Shown in pieces: positions 11,961 through 22,982 of a stretch of DNA of 64,000 nucleotides. The position numbers and the translations under genes were made by a program. Every line of letters starts with the position of its first letter. Positions within the stretch are counted from its first letter, which is position 1. A model generated the notes under the pieces. The model had not been told where the DNA came from. It saw only the letters and a list, made by a program, of their open reading frames with translations, and did not search any database. Origin of the DNA: Cristatella mucedo (lineage: Eukaryota > Bryozoa > Phylactolaemata > Cristatellidae); NCBI GenBank assembly GCA_009760855.2, contig WPIO01000007.1, forward strand, positions 738,501 through 802,500. Direction: 5' to 3'.

Positions 11961-12110
11961 CAAAAAATAAAAGGTACGCTGAGTGAACAGCCTCATTCGT
12001 ATAGCCACGAAAGAGCCGCTATCACTGCTGCTTGCAGTGGACTATGAAGAATCGCGAGCTGCAGGGCTCGAACCCAAGACCTGAGCTCGGAAGAACTCTT
12101 GAGCAGGGGG
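11961..12110 (-). mobile_element. SINE-B, tRNA-derived
   Basis: On the minus strand the head has the box B-like GGGTTCGAGCCC. The body follows as CACTGCAAGCAGCAGTGATAGC, GCTATACGAATGAGGCTGTT and CAGCGTACCTTTTATTTTTT. This matches the SINE-B copies at 15970, 25899 and 27415 in order. Confidence 0.8.
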
Positions 12111-12758
12111 GACAACAGATGAAAAACTCGATAAGCCAGACTAGTTTCCCTCTGCTTGGCTGTACAAGGATGAGATACCAAAGGAGAGACTATTTGCATT
12201 TCCGATCCTCCAGTCATCAGTTCTCAGGTAGATCGATGGGTGCACTATTGCCATCTTATCGCCAATAAGCGCCATAGGCGTCGACGCGGTTTACTCTGAG
12301 CCAGGTTACGCGAATGATAGTTGTCGCAATACAATGTCATTACTTTGGACTGCATTACTCGTTCTTAATTATACACTACTTCTTGAAGCCCTTCACGCAG
12401 TTGCGATCAGTGCATTTAACGTATTCATGCTGCCATGCATTGATTTGGTCGCTGCATTGGTGCGAAGTATTACGAGACAGGCAGCAGCGAGATGGGAGAA
12501 GCTTAAGAGCCGTCTCATATTATTTGCTGGAGCAGCATGCTCGCTGCAGGCAGAGCAAACGGTCGATGGGCTAACTTTGGGCAGTTGTGGATAGAAGCAT
12601 CCACAATCTCCCGGGAATAGCTAGCTATACGTTGTTCAGAATGATCGTGAATAAAAATTAAACTGATTAGCAAGCGACAATGATTTGTAGCCAATCACTT
12701 ATATTGGGTCTATACTGCAGCTTTGCTCTCCCCCCCCCCCGTCTACATCACTGGCATT
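12111..12758. other. No recognisable feature
   Basis: Overlapping open frames near 12314-12594 are rich in Leu/His/Cys and show no known motif. A C10 run is present at about 12731-12740. Confidence 0.45.
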
Positions 12759-12900
12759 CAGCTCGCGATCCCTGTTGAAGGCCTATCTGTTCTAAGATGA
12801 AGAAAGGTATTGCATAATGTAATGTAGCTCATATATCGGTAAGGCCACAAAGACTAAGTGGGCGTTACGAAGGAGAACTTTCTATAGCACAGACGAAGCC
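12759..12900 (+). repeat. Direct repeat, left copy (pair with 14310)
   Basis: Begins CAGCTCGCGATCCCTGTTGA and ends near ACGAAGCC. It is clearly homologous, in the same orientation, to 14310-14459, with scattered substitutions and small gaps. The two copies enclose about 1.4 kb. They could be the ends of a small element such as a non-autonomous LTR unit, or the product of a local duplication. Confidence 0.75.
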
Positions 12901-14309
12901 TAATATTTTTCCTGAACCTGAACAATATGGAACTTCAGCACGGCTGCTCAGTAACGTTCCAGCATGCTTGCCGTTATTAGCTCCGAACAAGCATTAGCTG
13001 CCTCTTAGCTGATTCCGTGAAAAGTTCTTCTGTAGGTGCTGGTGAGGACATGGGCTAATCTTAGCTGAGACTGGACTCGTCGGATAAGAGGCTGTCGCAA
13101 CAGACAACGAAGAAGAGCTTGAGGTTAAGTGATGCTGGCGGTAGAAGACGACAGTGGGTGAAAAAAAGAAGAGAATTAGTGGCCAACAGCAGCCAGCTGA
13201 GGAAGAATGAAGAGCAGCAGCAGTAGCAGCAGCAGCACAGTTTTGAAAGATGGCTTCCCCAGGTATCTCCACAACTGTGCTGTTCACGCTGCTCGGATAG
13301 GTCCTAAATACACCTAGCTTCACCTGTTCGACGTCTGGCAAGCAGACGTGCACGCACAATCGCCTCCGAGATGTCGCAGATGCTTCGTAGCTCTCTGCAA
13401 CAGAGGCTGGCTGCAGCAGACCGCCTGCAGCCGTCCCTGGGTGCAACGCGCGTGCAGCCGGTAGCTGCAGGGAGCAGCCGGCGGCCGAAGAGTGGAGATC
13501 GAGCCGTCTGTTTTGGCTGGGCCATCAATCGACCGTGATTCATTGGCATACCTACGGCTGGCCGGCTGCTGCATGCATTCTCGTGCCCTGGTCGTCATTC
13601 ACAGGTGCCTGGACTATGGGCTTGAGCACTGCCGTTGTCTAGAAAGACCCTCCCCCAGCTCAGCCAGACGCTCATAATAGATCGATAAATAGTCGCAGAC
13701 CTTCTAATCTGGCAGTCACAAAGGCCACAATGCTCTGCAGCTTTCTCTTGCGGCACGACCTATCTTTAGGCAGCTCCATCATGATCTCTGTTTACCCGAA
13801 TACACAAGCTACGTGGCAAGCAGCACCCTGGTAGACCAAAGAGACCCACAGAGGCATAGACAAAAAATAGGGAGTGCATGGAAACGGAGAAATAGAACAC
13901 GGACCCATTAAGTGGGCAGCAGCAGCAGTGGCTATGCGGTACTGCACTTGAGCTGCCACGCCCCAGATTGCAACTGACACGATATGCGGCTGCGCGAGCA
14001 GCGCGCTATGCCGACTTTTCCCAGCAGCATTTGAGAACGACTTCGGTCGGCGACGCACGATTGTCCCGAGTTCTCGAAAGCTTGCACGCATCAGACATAG
14101 GCGCGAGCTACGCAGTGCTCCGCTTTCCCTTCGCGGACGGGCTCGAGCTGTAACGGTGCACAGGCTTGTCACCGGGATCGGCGCGCCGAGTTTCGTGAGT
14201 GGGTCCAGCTTCCATGCGGCTTGCTAGCTCATCACTCCACTGCCACGAGCAGCTTAAAAGAGCCGGCAAATTCGTCAGCCAGCGAGGCACAGATTGAGAC
14301 AGAGCGATG
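12901..14309. other. Interior between direct repeats; GC-rich, no gene identified
   Basis: A moderately GC-rich segment with a CAG/GCAGCA cluster at 13210-13235. Open frames occur on both strands (for example minus 12994-13446, 150 codons, and minus 13792-14172, 126 codons). They overlap each other and are Ser/Ala/Arg-biased without a recognisable domain. No primer-binding site or polypurine tract is obvious next to the repeats. Confidence 0.4.
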
Positions 14310-14459
14310 CAGCTCGCGATCCCTGCTGAAGGCCTGTCTGTTCTAAGGTGAAGGGATGCATTACGTAATGTAATTTACCTCATATATCAGTAACTCCACA
14401 AAGCCATATTGACTAAGTTCTCGTTACGAAGGAGAACCTTCTATAGCGAAGTCGAAGCC
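14310..14459 (+). repeat. Direct repeat, right copy (pair with 12759)
   Basis: Begins CAGCTCGCGATCCCTGCTGA and contains GTTACGAAGGAGAACCTTCT, close to GTTACGAAGGAGAACTTTCT of the left copy. Orientation is the same as the left copy. Confidence 0.75.
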
Positions 14460-15969
14460 GAAGTGGCTTTCGGTATGCATCATTCATCTGCAGGGTGAGC
14501 CAGTTGCTTCTAAAATTATTTTTTTGACTAGAAGGAATCCAAAATGCTTCGTAGGGTAGCATTGGTAACACTTTCTAAGCATAGTCACGTCATATAAAAA
14601 TTACTAACTGACTGTTGTCAGCTTCATTTACAGAACTCTAAATATATCTTACAGGCACCGAAGAAGCCACTAAGGCGTTGGTTCTAATGGATTGATGCAA
14701 GCACAGAATCACCTTCATCGCGTAAAAGCTTTTCCGGCAGCATTACAATGAGTTTTTGCTTGTGCATGCCAAGAATTTTTCCTGAGCTAATCTAGTCTAA
14801 GAAAACTCAGGATCAGAATTTACAGCAGAACTAATTTTGGTTGTTTGTACTTCCCGTGATTTTTTATATGTAGATATGCTATATGTAAATATGCTATACG
14901 TTTGCCTCATAGTAGGTTAATAATTTCCTTTCGTGTGGAGCTTCGGATCTCTTTTCTAATATGTTTGTCATTTGAATGGTACCTTACACAGTTATTCTAT
15001 TGCTGCATAAATCCTCTCGGTATTTTCTTGACATTTACATTAAGCTGGACATAGATATGTACATGCAAGTCTGTAAAAAGGGTCAGCTGAAGCAGATGAA
15101 AAAGATACAGGGCTAAAAGTGTTAACACGAGGCAAGCTCCGATACTTGTCGGTCATATCATGTTAAGAAAATTACTGGAAGGTGGAGCTTAGTACGTGTG
15201 GTCTTTTGCAAAATAGAAACTTAGTTACAGGAGGCTGATAGCTTTCAGGCGATGGACTTAGTTCAATGGTTTATTACATTTTATAGTCTCGAATTCCTTC
15301 AACATCATTCTGCGGCCATTTCATATTTTGTCCTCAGTGGTCATTGCACGTTTTGCACAGTGGAGATAGGCATCTTTTTGAGTGCCTACGATGTTAAAAT
15401 TCCCAAGGTGTCGAAACCTCTACTAGCACAGATGACAAGCTCCTCTCTGGTCGAAAAACGTTGCATACGAGCCCGTGTCTACTCGCTATTGTGTGATGCT
15501 GGTTAAGTACCAGGTGAATAGCTGGCTCTACCGATCTGTAAGACCAAGCTGCAGAGCCTCTCAGGAATATAGTATCTCCTACTTAAACACGTAAGCAGGC
15601 GGCTCTGAGTAACTTAAAGCAGAGTCCTTATTCTGTCTGATGGTATACTTTGCAGTGGAGCGAATCTATAGCTCTACAGTTTCTACTTGCAGAGCGTTTA
15701 CCGGCTTGCGTGATATGTCGCTGCCAGCCAAATATAAGGCTTTGTTATAATAATAGTCAATCACTTGCCTTGCATCCTAAAAGAGCAAAATCTCTATCCA
15801 GGCGCTTAACAAATGGCTGTAAAAGAAGCTATAACCAAGAGTTGGTGACTAGCAAGGTATCATGCTAAGAACAGCTTGAATAAGCACCCAAGAACACACT
15901 CAGGGCAACCAGTTTTTGGGACCCCTGATTAGTAGCACGTACTGAATCACGAGCAAATCAGCCGGCTCG
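14460..15969. other. No recognisable feature
   Basis: AT-rich sequence with a short internal duplication at 14870-14900 (ATATGTAGATATGCTATATG and TAAATATGCTATACG). Open frames at 15252-15506 and 15650-15868 are short and show no similarity I can name. Confidence 0.5.
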
Positions 15970-16148
15970 GTGAGCCGTGATGGCACACTAGGTAAGGTGG
16001 TTGTCTTTCACGACCTCGTTCCCGAGGTCGTTGTTTCGAATCCTGCGGTGGGCGATCCTTAATTGCGGCTGCAAGTGATGATGATAGTCATACAGGCTCT
16101 ACTTTCGCTATACAAAAAAAGGCTGTTGAATCAGCTAGTATTTTTTTA
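15970..16148 (+). mobile_element. SINE-B, tRNA-derived, full unit
   Basis: The tRNA-like head starts TGAGCCGTGATGGCACACTA and has GTTTCGAATCC as box B. The body follows as GGCGATCCTTAATTGCGGCT and CGCTATACAAAAAAAGGCTG, ending in TCAGCTAGTATTTTTTT. Very close in layout to the copy at 25899-26077. Confidence 0.9.
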
Positions 16149-16189
16149 GGCGCATCGCACAGGAACAAACACGAACAAGTTCACTCGGA

Positions 16190-17062
16190 TGAAAGGAAAG
16201 CTGTGCGGAACAGATGCGTCTTTAACTCAGATTTGCATAATGCAAAGTCATTGCAGGTGTTAGCAGAAGTCGGAGCAAGTTCCACACTTTTGGTGGCTCC
16301 GAGGTGTAGGCCCAGTTACTGAAATACTTCAATTCATTGTTCAGAACTGATAGGCGACTGGCAGCCAAGGAGCGAGTGATGATGGAGCACAGCAGAGAAG
16401 CAAGGGGGACGGATTGGTCGGGGGGGGGGGCTGGAGCAAGCAAGGGGGACACGTTGGTGGGGGTGGCTGGAACAAGCAAGGGGAACGCGTTGGTGGGGGA
16501 GGGCTGGAGTAAGCAAGGAGGACGCGTTGGTGGGGGAGGGCTGGAGCAAGCAAGTGAAGAGATCTGTAGGCCAGTGAGAACTCACACGGAAGTTGGTATG
16601 ATGTGGCAGCTATGCCTCCGACGGCAGACCAAACGAGCTACTGAGCTGTACACCAGTTGCAGATGATTAAGGGCTCTGGTCAGGAGTCCTAAGCAAAGGG
16701 AATTGGAGTAATCTAGACACCATGTCACAAATGCTTGAACTACCTTGGCTGTCGTATTCTTCCCAAGCAGGATCTGACTTTGGTGGCATTCCTCAGCTGA
16801 AAGTAGACCGATTTGACAGCAAAGGCAATTTGCCCACCCAAGGGCTTGTCGTTTTTGAAGAGCATGCTCAGATTATTGGCAGACGTCACTGGAGTCACGC
16901 TAGATGAACTAATCTTGAGGATGAAGATTTTTGATTTGAGATTGACACCAGGCTCGTCGATAACTATTCTGCGGGTCTTGTCGTCGTTAAGCTTTACGAA
17001 ATCGGTGGCCAATCAAGTGAAAGTGTCGTCACTGCAGGCATCGTTGGTGGTAGATCCTGATT
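16190..17062 (-). mobile_element. Diverged CR1/L2-type LINE copy with internal minisatellite
   Basis: The minus-strand frame at 16740-17012 reads MATDFVKLNDDKTR and FAVKSVYFQLRNATKVRSCL, the RT block LKLNDDKT...VKSAYFQLHNIAKIR of the CR1/L2 group. From 16560 to 16740 the matching downstream part (complement of ATGTGGCAGCTATGCCTCCG) is present. Between 16190 and 16340 comes sequence corresponding to the C-terminal end. The nucleotide sequence differs clearly from the main family, so this is probably a second subfamily. Frames are broken. Confidence 0.65.
16398..16547 (+). repeat. G-rich minisatellite, four units of 36-40 bp
   Basis: Four tandem units start at 16398, 16438, 16474 and 16511, each AAGCAAGGGGGACRCGTTGG followed by TGGGGG(A/T)GGCTGGAGC; a fifth is partial. 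The array lies within the LINE remnant. Repeat-derived open frames over it are not genes. The G-runs could form quadruplex structures. Confidence 0.9.
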
Positions 17063-18540
17063 AGCTTTCTACTTTGATATCACGAAGAAGATATCTAACA
17101 TAATTTACCCAATTTTTGGTGTTTTCTGTGCCGTGGTAGGCTAAATGAGGTTTAGCAGCTCAGTGTGTAGAAGTCAGGTGCACGTATTCGCTGCTCAGTC
17201 ACCATCTTTCCACGCAGTAACTCATATGCAAGACAATGACATGACACCAATAAAGCTGTAGGACCACCTGTGACGGGCTAGAAAGAATGCTGGTAATTTG
17301 ACCCGCAATTAAACAGACTTCAAACTCCAACTTTGCCGTCAAATATTTCACCTCAAATCTAGGATGAAAAGAGTTCCTTCTGCAGAACAAGATAGATTAT
17401 AGAGCACCTGCTTTTATTTTCAGCTTTGTCCTTGAATTAAAGGCTGCAAATAAATCATTATGTCGTCATGTTCTAGGGCTGCAATAGCAATCTGGTAAAC
17501 GTATCACATTCATTTGCATGCCAATTTTGAATTATTAATTATCGTCCCTGGCTGCCATCATGATCTGAATCTCATCGTCACCGTCAAAGTCAATAAGTTT
17601 GACAGAATTTTGGCACATTCTACTCTGACATAGTGCATTTTAGAATATTCGAATACTGCACAGTGCACTCAAGAGCCTGACTTGATCGGATAGCATATCT
17701 TTCAGCTCAAGTCCTTAACAGATGACTTATCACACAAAGCATTGACTCTGTATCTTCTGATGCATCTACCTCACGCTACCAATTTTCTGTCAGCAAGAGA
17801 GAGAGAGAGAGAGAGAGCACTAACATTACTTTGAAGCATGGTGGATAGGTTAAATCTCATATTTCAATCGAATGTATTTAATATATGCATTATATCGTCC
17901 CCAACGAGCCAGCTTCCAGGCCAATGTCCTTAGGCCACAAGCGCAGCACTGTGGCAACGGTGCTAGTCCTTGCAAATTAGTGACAAAAACTGGTGAAGTG
18001 ACGAGTTTTGGACACGTGACTAGTGACTTGTAGGTGCAGCAGCAATGGGCAAAGGTGTCCCTATAGTGACGCAGCACGGCAGCAATTAAGAGCCTATCCA
18101 CATCCGCAGCATAGATACGGTCCGATAAAGACAGCGGCGGCTGAGGAGGAGGCTTTTACAAGCATCGAGCATCAGACATGGCCTACAGCTACTCTCGAGT
18201 AGCCTCCACCTGCCTGCCAAAAAGAGCACCTGCGAGCTGCCGACCGGTGCGCAAAGCCTCGGGAGCAACTTACTCCTGGCTTAAAGCCTGGACCTCAACT
18301 GGTGCCGTGGCTCAGAGTCTAGAGAACAACTGACTGCCTATTGTTGCACGACCTCAGCTTTTATGCAACCGTAACTGTGGATCACGACATAACGTGCTTC
18401 GAGTCGTTATTAAGTTTAGGAGGCAAAAAATAACTTAGCTCCATAGTCTGGTTAATCTAGCATGCCGACGTTTCGCAAGGATTTCAGCACGGGCGTTACT
18501 CCTACATACAGCCAATTGGTCAGCAAGAGCATGCTGAGGA
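17063..18540. other. No recognisable gene; (GA)n at 17795-17818
   Basis: Mostly AT-rich sequence with one 24-bp (GA)n microsatellite. Short open frames show nothing recognisable. Confidence 0.5.
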
Positions 18541-19942
18541 AGTTGCAGGGGGGGGGTTTGAGGTGGCACCCAGAGTACTTTTAGGTGCCGGCAGTGCTCG
18601 ACATTGCCGAATTCCGTAGCTGCGGCATAACACTTTCATGCGGCCGCTCACTCCAGACTTGTTTGTTCTTCGAATGCCACTCAGACGCTATTGAGTTGGC
18701 CCAGCCTTGCAGAGCATGAGCAATGCCCGACGGCTGCTGCTGCTACCGGCAGCTACCCCTAGCCGTCGACAATAACACACCGGCTTGGCTGATATAGTCT
18801 GACCCGATCACAGCTCGAGAGTGTCGGTACGTAGAGTATGACTAGCATCAGTGTTCGACCACCCCGGCAGCAGTCATAAAGCCTGAGGCAACGAACGCGA
18901 TTGCAAGATATGATCCCGTGTGGATGCCGGCTTGCTTGTGATTGTGGCCTGCCCGATCGGGCGCCCGGTCGAGGCGGCCAGCCAGGGATGCTCATGCTGG
19001 CCGCTCCCCTATATCCACTATAGCCGCTCGGCTGCTCGGGCCGTCTGCCAGCCAGCCAGTGCTCTCCTCGACCGGCAGGCAGGCGGAATCAGGTTATCCA
19101 CCTGGAGAGAGCTGCATCCTGCACACAGCCTGTTTGCATTTGGGCTTTGTCTGCTCGACCCAGGCTCGCTGCTCTGGCAGCAGCAGCAGCAGCAGCTCCG
19201 GCCGTGGCAGCTCGGTGGCTGCCATGGCCGCCTTCTCCAAGCAGGAGCACCAGGGGTTGGCTGGCTGGCTGTCTGGCTGGCTGGCTGCCCTGCAGCCACC
19301 AGGGCCTCGCCCGATTACTTGCTGCTGCCATCCTCGACACATGTCTGACTGCTTATTGGCTTAAGAGGGCAGGGCAGATGCCATCGGCACTGCTGGGTGC
19401 CAACAGTCAGAATGAGTCTGGCTGAGCTTCGTAAGAGAGCCGCCTGCCAGCAGCTCCCAGCTCACAGGCAGCCAGGCAGCCGGCTGCTGGGCTGCCTGGC
19501 TGCCGGGAGCTGCCGGGCTGGCAGGCTGGGCAGTCACCTGCAAGCCCTGTCTAGACTAAATAGTGTTGTGCAAACAGAGGCTCTGACATGGGCAGCCGCG
19601 AGTAGTTCATTAGCTCAGTCTGAAGAGCTCTTGTTTGCTAGACAAGCCGGCGGGCAATGCCAGTCTCCTCGGCAGAGGCAGGCAGTCCTTGGCCAAGCTG
19701 CACTCTTGACGAGGAGCCGAGAGCAGCTGAGAGCTTCATCAATACGGCCGAAGCAGCTCGCACATATAGCTCAGGGGGTCAACTACCTGGCAACTGACGG
19801 CAGCCGCCGTGCACCGCTCGGTTCGCTGCTCTGTTGCTCTGCTGAGCTCTCGGGAAACTGCCGATGGGCTGACGGTCAAGCAGTGCCTTCTCTGACTGCA
19901 AGCGCTGGCCTGGCAGCAATGCACTGGCAGTCGGCACCACCC
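18541..19942. other. GC-rich, CAG/CTGG-rich segment
   Basis: GC-rich region with many CAGC, GGCAGGC and CCAGCC words, a CAG run at about 19180-19196 and CTGG repeats at about 19256-19290. Long open frames occur on both strands at once (for example 19397-20005 plus, 202 codons, and 19018-19299 minus). All are dominated by Ala, Gln, Leu, Ser and Arg, as expected from composition. A strong inverted repeat lies at 19442-19526. Could be a CpG-rich promoter area, but no exon or splice site is convincing. Confidence 0.5.
19442..19526. repeat. 85-bp imperfect palindrome (hairpin/cruciform)
   Basis: Left arm 19442-19481: GCCTGCCAG, CAGCTCCC, an 8-nt bulge, then GGCAGCCAGGCAGCC. Right arm 19490-19526: GGCTGCCTGGCTGCC, GGGAGCTG, a 5-nt bulge, then CTGGCAGGC. 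The three paired blocks (15, 8 and 9 bp) are perfect complements around an 8-nt loop. Confidence 0.9.
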
Positions 19943-19966
19943 TGTGTGCGTGCGTGCGTGTGTGTG

Positions 19967-20006
<40 letters not shown>

Positions 20007-20055
20007 GGTGTGTGGGGGTGTGTCTTTGTGAGTGTATGTGTGTGTGCGATTGTTG
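19943..20055. repeat. (GT)n microsatellite, interrupted
   Basis: GTGTGC/GTGTGT repeats with a pure (GT)n core at about 19970-20003, directly left of an L2-like tail. Confidence 0.95.
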
Positions 20056-20074
20056 CGGTAGCTGGACGAATTGA

Positions 20075-20408
20075 TTAATAATAATAATAATAATGCACTT
20101 GATAAAGCGCCCTCAGAGAACCCAATCTCTCCCTAGGCGCCTTACATTTGCTGCAAATGTAAATGCAATGGAATGGTGAGTAATATCATGCTTGATAAAC
20201 AAACAAAATGAATAATATGGTTAGGGGTGCCATCACAGGGTCAGCATGCAAATGTGGTTAGTGGCAGCATGCACAGCGTCAGCATGCACATGAAGGATAA
20301 ATCACAGGGACCCATTAAATGCTGCCCTAAATAGGTGTGTTTTTAAGTTCCTTTTAAATGTGGTCAGGTCAGGGGATGTTCTGACGCAGGTCGGGAGGGA
20401 TTCTCAGG
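20075..20408 (-). mobile_element. L2-like LINE, 3' fragment
   Basis: Minus-strand copy: (AAT)n, then TGCACTTGATAAAGCGCCCT, the 3' UTR with GGTCAGCATGCAAATGTGGT and TGGCAGCATGCACAGCGTCA, and the last codons up to GACGCAGGTCGGGAGGGA. It breaks off at about 20408. The sequence is close to the copy at 59207. Confidence 0.92.
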
Positions 20409-21048
20409 AAAAAGTACTTGACGGTTTCCGGAACCGGATCCAAGCACCAACGACTGGTTGTTTTTGCGCTAACAGCGGGGCACATCGCTCCCTGCCCGAT
20501 GAAAAGACGGCATTTCAAACGTGCAAGCTCGAGTGTCTGCACGAATTGTATTGCAAATAGACACCCGGGCTATGACGCAGGAAGTCGGAAGCCTTATGAC
20601 TAGAGCAATGAGCCGTGTAGAATGCAGGAGAGTATTATTCCTTCTTACTCGTAAAACATTCCACTCGTAAACGATGTTTTCTGAGATCCGATCGACAGGA
20701 ATAACGATCGGCATGGACCGAGACGTCGAGGACGCCACCTGAAGCCACTTTTCTCGACAGCTGCTTTGCTACTACCACCATCTGCTATGACACTTGAGTC
20801 GGCGAGCTAGTCGATGTTTGGGGAGGGGCGTAACTTTGAGAAGCCAGCCAGAGGGCCGTGTTACCCAGACAGCAGCTGCTCGGTGGCAGCCGTGGTGAGA
20901 GTGGCAGCGGAAGCTGCAGCAGTGGCAGCTGCAGTGGTGATGACAGTTCACAGGTGGCTTATTGAAGATGTAAATACTTGCTCCACAACGATACCCAGGT
21001 CTGCCACAAAAGTCTAAATGTCAGCAGCTTGGGTGAATAAGCTGTACG

Positions 21049-21049
<1 letters not shown>
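20409..21049. other. No recognisable feature
   Basis: Mixed sequence with a GCAGC/GTGGCAGC-rich patch at 20875-20945. Open frames are short and uninformative. Confidence 0.45.
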
Positions 21050-21084
<35 letters not shown>

Positions 21085-21097
21085 ATGTGTGTGTGTG

Positions 21098-21191
<94 letters not shown>
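21050..21191. repeat. (GT)n microsatellite
   Basis: About 140 bp of GT repeats, with two GCAT interruptions near 21082 and 21097. Frames of alternating Val/Cys or His/Thr over it are artefacts. Confidence 0.98.
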
Positions 21192-21193
<2 letters not shown>

Positions 21194-21765
21194 CTACACT
21201 GCCAATCCATAAGCCAGCTAACAGCCATAGGTTATGACTAGCAAGTCTATGCCAAGCTAACATCGGCATTAAAAGGCCCTGGCCTAATCGATAACAAGAG
21301 CAAACTTGCTACCTGGTAGGTGTCTGGAGCACTCTGAGTTAATCCCGCTGCTAGTGAGTGGTGACCAGTTTGTGCTTCAGGACAAAGCAGCTCAGGGAAC
21401 CTGTGGAAAATGAAAACGTTTCAGCCAGAAAGAAGATTATACTGGACAGATTCAAATATCAGCTGGCATTCAATTGATAGCTTGCGATGTAGGTAGCAGC
21501 TCTTAACTGTCGGTTAGCCTAAGGTGCGTTAGTAGGGAACCTGATCTGCTGAAACCAATATCATAGCCTGCGCAAGATTATAGAAACCTGTCGATGAAAG
21601 GTCGAAATATTAGGTGACATCCATCCTGTTCGGAGAGCATCTATTATTCCCTCCGGAAGTTGGTTAGGAGTTTCAGTCACAATACATTTCATTGTATGCG
21701 GTTCGAAGATCTGAGAACACTATTGAGTACTCCTGGATGCAAAGCTTTTGGCTACTACGTTGTTT
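21192..21765. other. No recognisable feature
   Basis: No repeat or coding region could be supported in this stretch. Confidence 0.5.
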
Positions 21766-21920
21766 TAATATTAATATTAATATAATTCATTTGTATAGCA
21801 CCCCAAGAGAACTTAATCTCTATTCAGACGCTTCACATATGCTTCGGGGCTCGAGCCCACAACCTCAGCCAGACCTTGGTCGCGGCGAGCACCTTAACCA
21901 CTGGACCAAACCAGCGTGGC
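21766..21920 (-). mobile_element. SINE-A, full unit
   Basis: Minus-strand SINE. The tail at left is AATATAATTCATTTGTATAG, then CACCCCAAGAGAACTTAATC. Box B is the complement of GGGCTCGAGCCC and the head is the complement of GGACCAAACCAGCGTGG at right. Very similar to 26891-27037. Confidence 0.9.
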
Positions 21921-21939
21921 TTGCAGCCTTCGAGGTCAA

Positions 21940-22827
21940 ACAGCATTATATACTATTGATCATCAAGTTCTTCTTAAGCACCTCTCAATCCGTCTGGGCA
22001 TCACTGACACTCTGCTTACAGTGGTTTAAGTCATATTCCAGTGACGGGGGGGGGAAGCTTCAGAGTATTGATGTGAACAGAAAAAGATCTTCCGATAAAC
22101 GACTGACGCACGGAGTGCCTCGGGGTTCTGTCCTAGATCAGCTTTTCTTCACAGTTTCTTCCCCTTACCAATGTGATCGCCAAACACCATCTAGGCTTTC
22201 ATTTGTATGCAGATGACTCTCGGTTGTAGCTTTGCTTTGATCCATTACCACCCTCCAGCACGACCAACTCTCTCAATTCCCTTGATGCATGCTGACATAC
22301 ACACATAGCAAAAAAAACTTCTCAAATTGAATGACTGTCACATCAAATTACTGGTTATGGGCAAACCAAGTGTGACTCAGATATTGGAAGCACAATGCTC
22401 AAAATCTGCTCCGCATATCTCCTGCTGCATCTGCACGAAATCTGGGTCTCCTGTTCCACAGTGACTTTGCAATAGACGACCACATCAGCTCCATACTAAA
22501 GTCTGTCTACTTTTGGCTACCTAAAAATGCTAAAAGTTTTGGCTTACTTAGACATGGGTATTACATCCAATTTGGTCCATGCATTTGTAACATCGTGCCT
22601 TGACTGCTGCAGCTCAGTGCTTGCTGGTCTACGGCCTATGCATTCAGGCACTTACAGTTGGAACAAAACTCTACAGGTCGGCTGGTCTTCGGTAAGGTGC
22701 ACATTTGCCACACGACATCACTTCTTGTCGACCTGCGTTAGCTTTCAATCCAGCAGCACACCAACTTTAAGGTTCTGCCTCACATATTTAGGCTTTTTCA
22801 TTCTCTGGTACCAACCTACCTGCCAAT
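21940..22827 (+). mobile_element. L2-like LINE, RT region, interrupted by a SINE
   Basis: Plus-strand copy from TATACTATTGATCATCAAGT (TIDHQV) through the RT active-site area. That area reads CATTTGTATGCAGATGACTC, equivalent to F-YADD-T, but is frame-broken. LKLND..KLLVMGKPSVTQ and CLDCCSSVLAGLR (CNSLLTGLP block) follow. It stops at CCAACCTACCT, where a SINE-A is inserted, and resumes at about 22983. Several frameshifts make it non-functional. Confidence 0.88.
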
Positions 22828-22982
22828 GCTGGTTTGGTCCAGCAGTTAAGGTGCTGGCCTGACCAAGGTCTGGCCGAGGTTGTGGGCTCTAGCCTTGTGG
22901 CATATGTGAAGCGCCTGAATAGAGATTTAAGTTCTCTTATGGTTCTAAACAAATGAATTATATTTTACATTATATTATATAT
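22828..22982 (+). mobile_element. SINE-A nested in LINE
   Basis: Head GCTGGTTTGGTCCAGCAGTTAAGG (box A region) and tail ATGTGAAGCGCCTGAATAGA, TTAAGTTCTCTTATGGTTCT, ATGAATTATATT. It interrupts the L2-like sequence between CCTACCT and TACCTATCAGACC, with a probable short duplication of TACCT. Confidence 0.9.

Noticed and set aside
13000-14290. 150- and 126-codon minus-strand frames as host exons
   Set aside because: They overlap open frames on the other strand, are Ser/Ala/Arg-biased, and lack splice signals or recognisable domains.
19397-20005. 202-codon open frame, second longest in the window
   Set aside because: It lies in GC-rich CAGC/GGCAGGC sequence and ends in a (GT)n run (CVCVCVCV). 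Opposing and overlapping frames are equally open, so it reflects composition.
21018-21269. His-Thr and Val-Cys repeat frames
   Set aside because: Direct translation of the (GT)n microsatellite; the same holds for 23785-24182.
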